From Plasmopara viticola (taxonomy: Eukaryota; Oomycota; Peronosporomycetes; Peronosporales; Peronosporaceae): a DNA stretch of 64,000 nt. Positions within the stretch are counted from its first letter, which is position 1; each line of letters begins with the position of its first letter. Made by a program: the position numbers and the translations under genes. Under the pieces are notes generated by a model, which saw only the letters and a list, made by a program, of their open reading frames with translations, had not been told where the DNA came from and did no database searches. Of this stretch, positions 23,525 to 35,000 are shown piece by piece. Location of the stretch: positions 602,563 to 666,562 of the forward strand of contig MBPM02000042.1 of the NCBI GenBank assembly GCA_001695595.3, read 5' to 3'.

Positions 23525-24952
23525 ATGTGTAATCTTCTTCTCTTCCTGGCGCTGCTGGCGTGCTCCACCAGCGCCTTTTCGTACAATAACAACAACACCT
23601 ATAGTCTCACTATGAACCCCGTGGACGAGGATTTTTGCGACTCGACTAAGCAATTGAGCGGTTACTTTAAGATCATGGGCTCCAAGTCTAAAAACTACTT
23701 TTATTGGTTTTTCGAGTCACGCGGCAGCCCGTCGAGTGATCCATTAATCATCTGGCTCACTGGTGGACCAGGCTGTAGTTCCACCTTGGCGTTACTGCTG
23801 GAAAATGGGCCATGCTCCGTAAACGACGACCTCTCGCTCAAGAAGAATCCGTATTCGTGGACTGAGCGCGCCAACGTCATGTGGATTGACCAACCCGTTG
23901 GCGTCGGCTTTAGTTATGGCGACAAAAGCGAGTACGACACGTCGGAAAAGGAAGTGGGCAACGATATGTACCATTTCGTGCAAGAGTTTCTTCAGGCTAA
24001 GCCCGAGTACCAGACGCTTCCTTTTTACGTTTTCGGAGAAAGCTACGCCGGCCACTACGTGCCTGCAATCGCGCACAGAATATTCAGTGGCAATCAACAG
24101 AAGGAAGGACCTTTGGAGATAAATTTGAAGGGGTTTGGCATTGGCAACGGACTCACGGATCCTCAAGTGCAATACAAGTACTACCCAGACATGGCGTACA
24201 ATAATACGTACGGAATTAAGGCCGTGTCATATCCCGTGTATGTGGCTATGAAAGCTGCTGTGGCCCCCTGTGTGGCCATGATTGCCAGTTGCCAGACGAC
24301 CAAAGCAGCGTGTTTGGCAGCGCAAACATTTTGCAACGCTGCGCTGGTGGCGCCCTACTCGATGTCGGGCCTAAATGTGTACGACATAAGGTCCAAGTGT
24401 GAACATTGGCCAATGTGTTACGACTTTAGCCACATTGAGAAGTTTTTGAGACTTGAAAGCACGTTGCAAAAGCTGCACGTGAGTTCAAAGAGTGCCAAGT
24501 GGCAGAGTTGCAATATGGAAGTCCACGCGGGCTTTTCCTTTGACTGGATGAAAAACTTTCAACAATTGGTGGCGCCCATGCTTGAAGCTGGAATCAAGGG
24601 TCTCGTGTATGCGGGAGACGCCGACTTTATCGTAAATTGGATGGGATGCAAGGCATGGACGTTGCAGTTGCCATGGAGTCAGCATGATGACTTCTTGGCT
24701 GCAGAGGACAAGGCCTGGGTTGTGGATGGCCAAAAGGTTGGTCGGATTCGTCAAGTTGGTCCCTTTGCGTTCCAACAAGTGTATGAGGCGGGCCACATGG
24801 TGCCTTTGGACCAACCAAAGATTGCGCTGGCGATGCTTAAGGCCTTCACGCTAGTACCTGAGGAGCAAGAGGAAACACGCATGGACGAAGCTAAGGCGCA
24901 AGGGGTGGACAAGGTCATGCGTAAGGATAACAAAATTATGAGCATCGTGTGA
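23525..24952 (+). CDS. Secreted serine carboxypeptidase (peptidase family S10)
   Basis: Single-exon gene of 475 residues. The first ATG in frame is 23525, giving a classic signal peptide (MCNLLLFLALLACSTSAFS), so the enzyme enters the secretory pathway, to the vacuole or apoplast. Family S10 features are all present: WLTGGPGCSS (oxyanion region), catalytic Ser173 in GESYAGHYVP, Asp365 in YAGDADFIVNW and His424 in YEAGHMVPLDQP. NCWNTG-type binding is represented by NWMGCKAW. Cysteines between residues 230 and 310 are numerous, as in carboxypeptidase Y/C homologues where they form disulfides. It removes C-terminal amino acids from peptides at acidic pH. Length is typical for the family (about 450-500). 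No frame damage is seen. Oomycetes carry many paralogues. Confidence 0.95.
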   Translation: MCNLLLFLALLACSTSAFSYNNNNTYSLTMNPVDEDFCDSTKQLSGYFKIMGSKSKNYFYWFFESRGSPSSDPLIIWLTGGPGCSSTLALLLENGPCSVNDDLSLKKNPYSWTERANVMWIDQPVGVGFSYGDKSEYDTSEKEVGNDMYHFVQEFLQAKPEYQTLPFYVFGESYAGHYVPAIAHRIFSGNQQKEGPLEINLKGFGIGNGLTDPQVQYKYYPDMAYNNTYGIKAVSYPVYVAMKAAVAPCVAMIASCQTTKAACLAAQTFCNAALVAPYSMSGLNVYDIRSKCEHWPMCYDFSHIEKFLRLESTLQKLHVSSKSAKWQSCNMEVHAGFSFDWMKNFQQLVAPMLEAGIKGLVYAGDADFIVNWMGCKAWTLQLPWSQHDDFLAAEDKAWVVDGQKVGRIRQVGPFAFQQVYEAGHMVPLDQPKIALAMLKAFTLVPEEQEETRMDEAKAQGVDKVMRKDNKIMSIV

Positions 24953-25088
24953 GGAGCGCAGAACTGATGCTTGTATCAAAATGATTCAATGGAAGCAATT
25001 AGCAAAAATAAGTGTTTCGTAGCTAAAGCCAACTTTCATTTTGTCTGAATACACTTATGGACTTGACCACGCTAATGTTGAATTCAGG

Positions 25089-25931
25089 TCAAAACGGTTT
25101 TCGCACGATCAACGTGTAGCCTCCAACATTTCCAGCCTGAAACACCCGCGCCACACTAGCGTAAAAATGGTCAAGATCACGAGCTGCCGCTTCACCATCA
25201 CGAGCAATGTGACTGGCTAATGCCGCATGGTATTGAAACGCGCGGTCCGTCAGATATGGCAGCCACTTGGTCGTGACGTCCTGCCAGTCAATCTTTTCAA
25301 ATCCACACTCGCTTAACACTTCTCGGATCTCCTCTTGGCGCAACAAGTCGGCACAGTAGACGTCTTGCTTAAGTGTGACCTTGTCCTCGTTCGTCAACTC
25401 CTCGCCACGAACAAAAAAGTCGTCGACGTACAAGAAACCACCGGGTTTGAGACTGTCGAAACACTTTTGAAACAACTGGCGCCAGTGGCCGATATGCAAG
25501 AAACACAAGAGACCCACCACAGTGTCGTACTCTTTCTTCAGTATCGGCAGCTCCAAGAAATCCCCATTCAAGTGTGTGACGTGGTTGTCAAGTCCACAAC
25601 GTCGAGTAAGCTCTCGCCCGGCTTCACTTAAATCAGGTTGCAACTCCAAGGCATCTACTTTACAGCCACAACGATGTGCTAGCAATCGCGCGGTACCTCC
25701 ATAGCCTGTACCAATGTCCAGCACTCGTTTGTCTTCTGAATTATCAGCCAACAGCTTTGCAATGTGCCGGATAGGTTCGTCTCCAAAGAAGTGCAGCGAG
25801 TCGAGCGCACCCAATTGTTCTGGATCCACTTGCACGTCCTTGCTTGTATACCCTAATTCTCTTAGACGACGCTCGATGCGGTCCAGGTGACGGTAAAGCT
25901 GCATCGTTTTGATTTCTTCCTGCTTTGTCAT
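25089..25931 (-). CDS. SAM-dependent methyltransferase, sarcosine/dimethylglycine methyltransferase-like
   Basis: Single exon, 280 residues, start ATG at 25931. Class I Rossmann methyltransferase: motif I VLDIGTGYGGTARLLA (residues 70-85), acidic end of strand 2 in KVDALELQPDL, NGDFLELPI before motif IV, then VVGLLCFLHIGHWRQLF and SLKPGGFLYVDDF (motif VI region). A helical N-terminus (MTKQEEIKTMQLYRHLDRIE) precedes the domain. The layout matches enzymes that methylate glycine derivatives toward betaine, or related small-molecule methyltransferases; the actual substrate cannot be read from sequence. There is no signal peptide, so a cytosolic role is likely. It is convergent with the carboxypeptidase gene, 136 bp apart. 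Confidence 0.85.
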   Translation of the reverse strand: MTKQEEIKTMQLYRHLDRIERRLRELGYTSKDVQVDPEQLGALDSLHFFGDEPIRHIAKLLADNSEDKRVLDIGTGYGGTARLLAHRCGCKVDALELQPDLSEAGRELTRRCGLDNHVTHLNGDFLELPILKKEYDTVVGLLCFLHIGHWRQLFQKCFDSLKPGGFLYVDDFFVRGEELTNEDKVTLKQDVYCADLLRQEEIREVLSECGFEKIDWQDVTTKWLPYLTDRAFQYHAALASHIARDGEAAARDLDHFYASVARVFQAGNVGGYTLIVRKPF

Positions 25932-26451
25932 GAAGAAGGGTAGATATTGACACGACTCTCGGCTAAATAAGAAGTGACTTTAAGCACGTTTCATGTACAT
26001 AGTTTAAGCTTGAAAGTTACGTCTTGATTCATCCACAAAATTTCTGTGCTACCGGTAGAAGTAAGAAGCGTTAAGGTAGGTAGGTAGCCAGCCAGCTGAT
26101 ACGATGAAAAAGTGCGGATTCTCATATAGTGATTCGTGCTGGCTGTAAACAAAGATTTAAGACGTACATGTAACGCAGCCTTTTGATGTCAAAGCACCGG
26201 CTGCCGGCGAACCCATTTTTAATTTAAGACATTTTTTTACGTCAGATATTTTCTCCTGCGTGATATGAAAGAGATTTATCCAACTATTAATCAAGCGCGC
26301 CGATTAATAACGGTAGTCTCCAAATAAATGTATTACGTGTACGCATTGCTATATTTACAGCTTTTAAGGTCGATGGTTGGTTTCATTGCCTACATAAATA
26401 CCGTCGTAGTAGCAAGACGGCGCTTAAAAGTAGTAGTTGGCAAGCTTCATC
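25932..26451. other. Intergenic region between divergent genes
   Basis: About 520 bp between the starts of the methyltransferase (-) and the kinase (+). No gene, repeat or clear promoter motif was recognised by eye. Confidence 0.5.
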
Positions 26452-28507
26452 ATGGGCGCTGGGGCCTCTGTGTCAAACGACTCGAACAATCCTATTCGTC
26501 TGCAGACACCTTCCCGAATTGTCACGGCATTTCTAAATCTCGCTAACAAACCACACCATGCACCACTAGTGGCCGCCAAGACGCAATGGAAACTTGCACA
26601 ACAATTTGCTGGAGAGACGTCGACAAATGAACAGGAACTACTACAGATGTTGCATGACCCTGTGGGACAGAAACACATTGGATCGTTTGCAAAAAAGATT
26701 ATGACGTCCGAGACTTTTTTCTGCTGGGTCGAGATTAAAGAATTTAGAGAAGCGCCCTCCATTGGGTATCGTAAATCAATGGCCAAGCTCATTTACCGCA
26801 AGTATATCAAGAATGGGTCAACCATGGCACTCGGAAGTATCACTTCAGATTTAATTACGTATTACGACGTAAGCTCTATAATGCATTAAAGTATATTTGT
26901 GTACCTAATAATCTCTGTGATTGTAGAAGCGAATTGGGGCATTAGATGCAAATCATGGTATCAGCGCAACAATTGACTTTTTTGACCCTCTCATGGCAAA
27001 TATCGTTGCCGACATGTGTCGAAGCACGTTTATGCGATTTAAGGCTTCACCAGAGTACGAAGCGTATAAAAGAGATTTGAAGGACACGTACAACAAGGTT
27101 ACGATTGAAGATTTTGAGTACCTCGAACTCCTTGGTAGTGGTGGTTTCGGTCGTGTCGTACATGCGCGTAAGAAGTCTACCGGCAAACACTATGGTAAGC
27201 GTCAGTACTTTAATACCGTAACGATGAGAACTCAAGTTACGTTATTTAAATTTACGCAGCGATGAAAATTCAGCTGAAGACTGGTCTTTTGGACGAGCAT
27301 CACGATCAATTGAGCCAAATTACTTCCGAAAAAGATATTTTGCAAATTTGCCACAACCCGTTTGTCTTAGATATGCACTACAGCTTTCAAACTCCAGCAC
27401 ACGCAATAATTGTAACAGAGCTTGTGCGCGGTGGTGACTTGGGCGGCGCTTTGAAAGCGTCTAGAGATGGGTATCTTCATGAGGATCGAGTTCGACTGTA
27501 CGCAGCCGAGATGGGGTTGGCACTTAATCACATGCACGAACTGGGACTCATATATCGAGACTTGAAACCTGGCAACGTACTGCTTGGGGAAGATGGGCAC
27601 GTGATTTTAGCTGACATGGGGCTTGCAGCTGGTTTTGATCCTATGAATTTGCAGAAGGAAGATTCTGGAGATTATCGGTACACGACGACGCATCCAAAAC
27701 TCACACGTAGGAGGACAACAGTTGGTACTCGCGGCTACATGGCTCCAGAGATCGTCTCTGGCAAATTGCTGAAGCGCGATGAGCGGCCAGGGTATACTTT
27801 TGCAATTGATTTTTGGTCACTTGGCGTCACGATGTTTGAGTTGATGTGCGGGTTTCGGCCGTTTAATTTGCATTCAATTGGCAATTTTTTTCAGGAAGTG
27901 GCCAACGAAGAAATTTTTCGATTGTCTCCGAGGGCTCAACACAAGATCGAGCTACAAAAAATGACGCAAGACGTGGTATTTCCTCCACATCTCAGCCAAA
28001 ACGCTCAGGATTTTCTTAAGCGTTTGCTGGAGGTGTCACCAGAGCGCCGACTTGGGTGCAATGAAGAGAAGGGTCTTGTCGAATTTATAGAGCATCCTTT
28101 TTTTGAAACTGTTGACTGGGAAAAGCTTATGATGAAGCATATTGATCCTAAGTACAAACCTGCTTTACCTTTGCTGAGTGATAAAAAAGTATTCAGCTCT
28201 TACGATCACATGATGTCGCATTTCGATATGCGTGACAAAGACTTTATTCGACGTACGTTTTCGTTGTGCACATTCGCATTATTGAGTTTGCGAGCTTACT
28301 GATCTTTAATTTGCTTTTATAGACGACTGGTACGCAGATCCAGATCCTGAAATGCAGAAGTATTTTGACAATTGGGAGTTTATTTCGCTTAATACGTTAC
28401 GAGCTGAATTAGGAATTGCCAAAGAGCTGGACGAGACAAATATTCCGTACAAAGTGCTCCAACTTACGGGCGAGGATAGCAAGAGAAAGTCTACGGCGAT
28501 TAAATAG
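26452..28507 (+). CDS. AGC-group protein kinase, GRK-like, with RGS-like N-terminal domain
   Basis: Model: exons 26452-26868, 26927-27194, 27260-28252 and 28323-28507, giving 620 residues; introns are 58, 65 and 70 nt with phases that join exactly. The N-terminus MGAGAS is a typical N-myristoylation signal. Residues about 60-190 (LLQMLHDPVGQKHI ... SPEYEAYKRDL) resemble an RGS-homology domain. The kinase domain follows: glycine loop LGSGGFGRVVHA (209-219), AMK with Lys231, catalytic YRDLKPGNVLL (Asp329), DMG at 347-349 in place of DFG, GTRGYMAPE (390-392), DFWSLGVTMFEL. An AGC C-tail ends in KYFDNWEFIS. RGS domain plus YRDLKP and a non-Phe DxG motif is the pattern of G-protein-coupled receptor kinases. 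It probably acts at the plasma membrane. Substrates are unknown. Confidence 0.88.
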
Positions 28508-28606
28508 AGTGTAATTATATGTTGCGCATTAATGTGCTTGCGTGTGCGTTTTAGTGGAAGCGCCATGCCTAAAGTAGAACTTAATTAGTTTTTACAGCAA
28601 AGAGTA

Positions 28607-28943
28607 TTGTATTGTATTGTATTACGTTATCGCGTTGCCAAGCTATGCACGTGCTAGGCACAGTCTGGCTAGTCCACGGCATAGAGTGGTGTCCGCATAC
28701 GTCGAGTCTCATTCGGCAGGCAGTGCAGCCAGCACCGAGGTCGTGAGGGTCTTCCATTTTTTTGTTTATCTCTGACTTGGTAAGAGCCCAGGTGGCGCTC
28801 TGGTGCTGAAGACCGTCGCGTCGAGGATGAGACTCGTTAGAGACCTGCAGATGCCCGAGAGCACCTGCCCGAAGCGCGCGAGCATTCAGCCCACGCGCTC
28901 GGAAGGTGGGCGAAGGAGGGCGTCACCCCAACCTTTTTCGTAA
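28607..28943 (-). mobile_element. SINE-like retroelement, copy 2
   Basis: About 337 bp, homologous over its length to 19277-19601. It is flanked by a 13-bp direct repeat with one mismatch: 28594-28606 (ACAGCAAAGAGTA) and 28944-28956 (ACAGCAAAGGGTA). The left edge carries ATTGT repeats, which read TACAA-type on the - strand and are interpreted as the 3' tail. Relative to copy 1 it has a small extra segment near the right end (GCTCGGAAGGTGGGC region). It lies about 100 bp downstream of the kinase stop codon. Confidence 0.77.
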
Positions 28944-28956
28944 ACAGCAAAGGGTA

Positions 28957-31540
28957 CTCGTTTCTAAATATACAATATTTTTCTTTTTCTAACAATAATC
29001 TTTCAAATTAAAATACCGTTAACATTTTAAGTTTCGAACCGCGTATGCTTGTTATGCAAAAGTTCGTGCAACGGAGGGTGGTCAGCGCTTGACAGAGTTG
29101 AAACGGTCAAGATCAGCTTTGAAGTTGCGAGTACGATCAACGAGCAAAGAGGAGGGTATTATCGGAATGAAGGCCTTTCCTTGTAAATTTAACCATCGAG
29201 GCTCCTACACAACCTATAACTATTTTACTTTGATCTGACGTTGAACACCAAGCCTGACCAATGCTTGCATCCCGCGTGGTAACGTCGATCACTTGAGTTG
29301 CACTTACATTGATACAGCGTAGAGTGGAGGAGACATATACACCTTTGAACACTTCAATAGTCGAACACACGAAGTTAATGTATTTGAAATATCTACCACG
29401 TTTGATGTTCGACACGAAATACAATTGGGACTTGACGATGCATTTATTAGCTCAAATTATTGTTCTGTTGGACTGTTGCACAGTCGAGCTATTGAATTTG
29501 TAAACCAATGTCAGAAACTAAAATATGCTACAAGTGAGGCGTCCATGCGAATGTGTCTAAACTCCCTTTGCTTTACCAATTTTGTTGTTACGTAAGCTTG
29601 TGACTCTTTAAAATTTGAAGAGCGTTCGGTAGTAGAGACTTTAAAGCAGTGAAGCGTAGGGAACCGTAATCAATCACGTAATATATGTCGGGGACGGAAC
29701 TAATTCAAAATATGGATAGCATTTATGAAGTCTCGTCCCCAAATAATATATTAAAGAAGTGTTCACGTCAACATACACCGATTAGCATTACATTCATTGC
29801 CTATCTTTAAAATTAAAATTGCCTACGAAGGCCAGTTGATGGTCAACATGATGTTCCTCATCACAATATTCTGTTACAAAAGTACAGCGCTACCTTGCGC
29901 TATGCTCTAAGAAATAAAGATCCACAAATTGCTTGACTACTTCTCTATCTTATTGAACCGTGAGGTATCCAACAACGCGTTGCACAAAACATTTGTAGTA
30001 GAGCTATACAAGAGCAATGCCGGTAAATTCTTCATTAACCAATTATGAATGTGATGTCCGACGAGCACTCGCAAATCATCCATCACAATAGGAGTGAGAC
30101 ACGAGATTAATTTCGTGCACGGCACGCAGTAGTCTGTCACCAGACAATAAATGCATCCACACAAGCAGTATGAGCTCATTGTTGCCTCCTTTACTATAAA
30201 AGTAATAAAAGGCATAGCGGGGATAGAAAATGTCCTACTTGTCCTGACTTTTTTAAACAATAATCGAAAATATAGCGATCACTTGGTCATGCTTGTAACA
30301 AGATGGTAGCGAAGCGGTAGTTGCACGATCACCTGATCCTAAAAAGAGAATGTCACTTATAATGTACGCTGTACAGTGGTAGATGGACGTTATCAAAATT
30401 GGATGAAGGGCCCCTTCAGGTGGTAGTTTGCCAAGCGAAAGAACATAGCGCTGTAAGCGCTACCAAATGCTCCGGCGACATCTAAATGCTTGACACACGA
30501 CTGTTTTAGCAACGCATGCTTTTAAAATATATATTCGTCCGTATTTGGGTTTGAAGGTTCATTGAAGGCACCTGAGGTAAGTATTTGAGATCGTGAAGAT
30601 CTATAAACTTTACACTATCATCAAGTTTCGACAATTGTGACTTTGCACCCGAAAATATCTCATTTCTCGACTGCTTTGTAAAAAGCCATGGTGTTCGATC
30701 AAATCCGAGAAAGTGTGACCGCCTTAGTCGTGACTCACACCACATTTTAAGTGGTGGATGGGACTATCCAGCTATTTTGTATTGTCTATCTTGATGTCGC
30801 AATTCCTTTGTCAGATCTACTGAGAAAGTACCGAGGAAGGTCTTTAGTGGCTCTGTATCTGGCTTTGCCAATCAAGACAAAGCCGTCAAGCTTTAATTGC
30901 AGCGCTTATGACTTTGCAATTAATTAAGCTTTATTTTGACTCTATGAACGGACATGAGTGAGTTCTTTCGTTCCAAATCAGGAAAATTAATGGTACCTCA
31001 CTCGTGACAAGGATTTATACTTAAGATAAGCGCACTTGTAAAGCTACGTGTGCATCTCTTAAAATCGAAGCGAAATTATATATTCGCGTGGAAGGTGGTA
31101 AAAACGTCTCACTTCCGTTAAAGTATGGCAAGCTGTCTATCATTCGTCAATACATATGACTTCCGCACTCCATACAAACCTGGTTAAGAAATGTGCGCTT
31201 TCATACAAGCCAAATTTTGAGTTGGTCCACATCAACAAATTAAATTTCTTAGTAAGGATTGAGTTTGTCAGGCATGCTAACAAGAGTCCTATATGCGATT
31301 TCATCGCAGACAACGATGACAAAGTCGAGTGACTAATCCATCGACAGAGACCGCAGTTGCATCGCTGTGACTGGATAGACGGTCTACCTTGCGATAGAGC
31401 GGATCCGGGGTACACATCTTTAGTTGCTCTTCTTTAACGAAAATGACCAACGATCCGATATGTCTCTGGAAGAGCGTGTTGCTCAGCCGACGGTCATTAA
31501 AGCCGGTCGCTCTCCGGTTTTCATAACGTTTTGGTAGATC
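28957..31540. other. Gene-poor stretch
   Basis: ORFs do not exceed 107 codons and none is recognised. The - strand stretch 30260-29937 has a Cys-rich middle (SSYCLCGCIYCL) but no known domain. On the - strand at 31543-31301 a frame reads PDPLYRKVDRLSSHSDATAV, which may be a remnant of a retrotransposon polyprotein. Otherwise nothing supportable. Confidence 0.35.
29684..29756. repeat. Short imperfect inverted repeat
   Basis: TAATATATGTCGGGGACGGA at the left is mirrored about 40 bp later by TCTCGTCCCCAAATAATATATT, giving a 20-bp imperfect inverted repeat around an AT-rich spacer. It may be a tiny MITE-like relic or an LTR fragment, since some oomycete LTRs begin TGTCGGGGACG. No target duplication was identified. 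Confidence 0.4.
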
Positions 31541-31549
31541 CATGAGTGG

Positions 31550-31645
31550 TCAGGTATGTGAGGAGCTGCAAGACCTGTATGAAGGTCGAATGGGTGGCCA
31601 GGTATGTGAGGGGCTGCGAGATCTGTCTGAAGGTCAAATTTTCAG
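31550..31645 (+). repeat. Two copies of a 48-bp direct repeat
   Basis: CAGGTATGTGAGGAGCTGC and CAGGTATGTGAGGGGCTGC start 48 bp apart, and the following bases (GA(C/T)CTGT(A/C)TGAAGGTC) also match. The unit is 16 codons long, so in the + frame from 31542 it encodes a repeated GQVCE-LxDLxEG motif. The host ORF is only 68 codons, with no other support as a gene. Confidence 0.75.
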
Positions 31646-31979
31646 CTCACAACTTAGCTCCTTTATAGAGCCTGCCAAAAACAACGATGTCAAAAGCATC
31701 TTATCGTTGTCTTTTACTTCCCGAAAGACAATGAACACGCGAGTATAGAGCTAAAAGTGGACAAAATAATGCATCTTGCACCTGATCCGTACCAAACAGT
31801 ATGGCCGTTTAGATATTGAATTTCACGGGCTTTCGGACACGATAGTGTTGAAAAAGGATCCTGCAGTCAACCGCATCGTTTTTATATATCCTGCTACAGC
31901 AACTGAGAGCAGCTTGCTGAAATTCATGAGTAGGCCATTCACAGAGAGATGGTTAGTCGAGAAGAATCAACAGTGGAGC

Positions 31980-32095
31980 TGAAGGAACGCTGCGCCGTAT
32001 GTGGAGTGAAGCATTACATTTGTGGACTGGTCTTCTATATGTGGCTGAGTTTGCACTTAACTAGGCGCTACACGCATTAACGGGCAAATCCATGC
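31980..32095 (+). pseudogene. Ty3/gypsy integrase remnant
   Basis: The + frame reads LRRMWSEALHLWTGLLYVAE then FALN-stop-ALHALTGKS. This fits the end of the Ty3/gypsy integrase core, where W..LP.VEFA.N...H.STG is conserved. Only about 35 codons remain and one in-frame stop is present. It is an isolated fragment, not part of a readable polyprotein. Confidence 0.45.
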
Positions 32096-35000
32096 GGAGA
32101 TCCCAAAAATTTGCTTGATTCTTGGAGCACGCTTTCGAGATCAGCGAAGGAGTTTTTTGAAGACCCCTTCCACTTTTCAACAGTATTTTCTTTGAAAAAT
32201 GAATTTGTAAAAAGGCGGCTAAGCGCAATTGGCGGGGGGAAATATGCAAACCGCTTAAGATAAACAAAAGTAACTCGCGGATAATAAAAGAAATGTATAC
32301 ATCACAATTTTAAATAATCCAAGCACAGTATGGTTGAGTACTGAGACCCTAGCTCTAGAAACGTTCCGTTCGATATTGACTTGAAACTGATTCATCGAAC
32401 AATTGATTTTTTAAAGAGAGTATACACCATTAAGTCTATCACGACGATGTCGACGAATGCATGTTAAAGGGCATTACGATTTTGATAAGTTCGAATCTCA
32501 TGTAAGTTCTTTAGCGTTTTGAATCCCTTTTGAGCAGTGTCTCTAAGCCCGACCTTGTTGGTATGGCGAGTGAGAATGATTACACGTCGACTAAAAGTGC
32601 CCATAGCCATGACTATAGGATGGAGGATTTGGAAACACAAGCAAACATAAGAGCCTCAGAGCTCATTACTAAGCTCGAATCTCGTTCATTCAGCTATTTT
32701 GTTCACTCTACCTAGTGCGTCATAATCGGTGTCCGGATCAACAGCTTTGTACAGACACGAGCCAAGGTTACAATATTTGAATACTCGATAGCATCTCAGC
32801 GTAGATACGTCAGGCTTTTGCCGCGCATGCCGCCCATTTTCCAACTAATTTAATGTGCCTGGTGCGGCAAAAGTCATATCCATCCACACCAATGAGTCAA
32901 AAACTCGAGGTGCAGTCACAACGAAATGAAATCTGCTTAACCCCAAATCAACAAAATAAGTAGAAGTTCGTGTCTTAATTTCTATATTTAAGATGTACTA
33001 GTTCTTCTGTCACCTCCTGAGCTGTATCCACTAGACGTCCATCGCAATTGAAGGCACGGCGAGATGCTAGGACATCGTCCCCTTGAGATGAAGCTCCACT
33101 TACGCGCAAAGTACATTTTCCGTCGTCAAAGTAAAGCCCAATAACTTGTGGAAATGAAGGAGATATCTTCATTCAAAGTACCCAAAGAAGTTTATGGACT
33201 ATTTCTGGACGTCGTAAGCTGGTAATCAGTGTCTCCAAATGACTAGTCTTCCCCCTATTAAATCTGGAGGCTCTGATATCAAAAGCTCATCTCGAGGGCC
33301 CCATCATGACCACTGTAGAAGCAACGCTCGCAGTAAACGGATAATTCAAGCCATAGGTTGCAGGGCAACAGACCGTTGCCTGTTGGAGACGAGTCTTCAA
33401 CCGAGCAGTATCGCATTAAAGATAAGACTCCACTCGTACATCAACTTTTCTGAAGCTGCTTAAAGTACGAGTAATAGGTGCAGCTACTTGTACGAGCAGT
33501 GATAGCGGAATGGGTTTTGCTCAGCTCTAGAATCACGAATATGCCAAAACCTTGTGCTTGATCAGTCATGAGAGTATGCGGCATTGAAGGTCCAGCCTCT
33601 ACAAATGCTCGACGTGAAGTACGTGGAGCTTTTAAAGCCAAGCTTTCATTACCACTTTTTTCCGATGTAAACTATCGTGCTCGCTTGGCTGCTAAAAAGC
33701 ATTTACTGCCGACCGCAACGATGCTACTTACGCCTTACGAAAACTCTGCAAATAACGAAACGTAATTTAAGCGATGAATAGAACTTGTGCTGCTGCGCGC
33801 CTTATCTATGTATGCGTATTCTTGTAAAGAAAACACGAGAAAAAGGTTATTTGTGCAATTTTGTTTGAGTCGTAACATCGACGGCCTTGAATGTGTCCGC
33901 CAAACGCTGTGCACACGATTTTAGATTTCAATATGAAGCTCAAACCTCAAGCGCGGTAGTTGCTACTTTTCGCGAGAAATATTCTTGGCTTGCCCTCAGG
34001 TTCCGGCACTTCGTGCCTGGATTAAATTCTTGCCCAACTGCAAAGCCAACCTCCCGTAATCGTGCACGCGTATGACGCGGTGCCAACATCTTGCTAGTCT
34101 TGAACCCAGTCAAAAGACAGCTTAAAAGTGCCCGAATAGAGCAATAAGTGTGCTCTCGTTTAGAAACTTCAAGCGAAGGCACTAAGCCGTTTTTGGCTAT
34201 CCGAGACAATTGAAGATCACAGGTTCACTTGAAGGCCCTCGCGACGTACTAAGAAATCTCGGAGCATTCTGTTCGGAGTGCCAATTGCTTTTTATCATGC
34301 GTCACGTTTTCGTGTCTGTGATTGATGAACCCGTCCATATGCTTACGAAGGACGATAGCTATAGCGTCGGCTTAAGATCTTCGACATAAATAAAGACAGC
34401 GGTGCGAGTGCTTTATCGGATGAAATGTCAGCCTTAGCGCAGGATTGGGCGATCGTTGTTTCCCGCCCATCGATTAAGGGTTCGTGCCTATTTAGCCTTG
34501 GTATGCCCAGGTCAAAATCATACTTGTCCATGTCAAAGACAAGTGTGTGGACCAAATACTCAAAACTCACGGTTAGGTCTAAATCTATCCTTAAGACGTC
34601 TAAATAAGTTCATTAAACAGACGGATTATTTTCTGCACTTATATAAAGCTATTCTCGCCGACCGCAATCCTTTGGTAATATGCAGAATTTTACGAATCGT
34701 CAGATTCTGTCGAGGTTTTCCATATTCTCATACATCTGCATGTACGACCACTGCTTATCATACCTTCGAAAGCTTCCAAGCTTTTAGGAATTAATCACCC
34801 ACACAAAGAGGAAGTATAGTATTCTCAGTGCACAACTTGCGACCAGCAATTTCCTCGCTCTGAAGGCGCGGCTCCTACCAGCGACTCTTAAAAGCTCTCG
34901 GGCCAAATTTTAATGTGTCCTTTTCATTTGGGACAGTCACAGACCGTAAATTGCAGCCAAAGCAGTAGATTAAACTCTGCGAAGACGTTAATGTTGAGAG

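Noticed and set aside
23792..24818. Antisense ORFs of up to 126 codons across the carboxypeptidase gene
   Set aside because: They are shadows of a strongly supported sense coding sequence and show no family motif.
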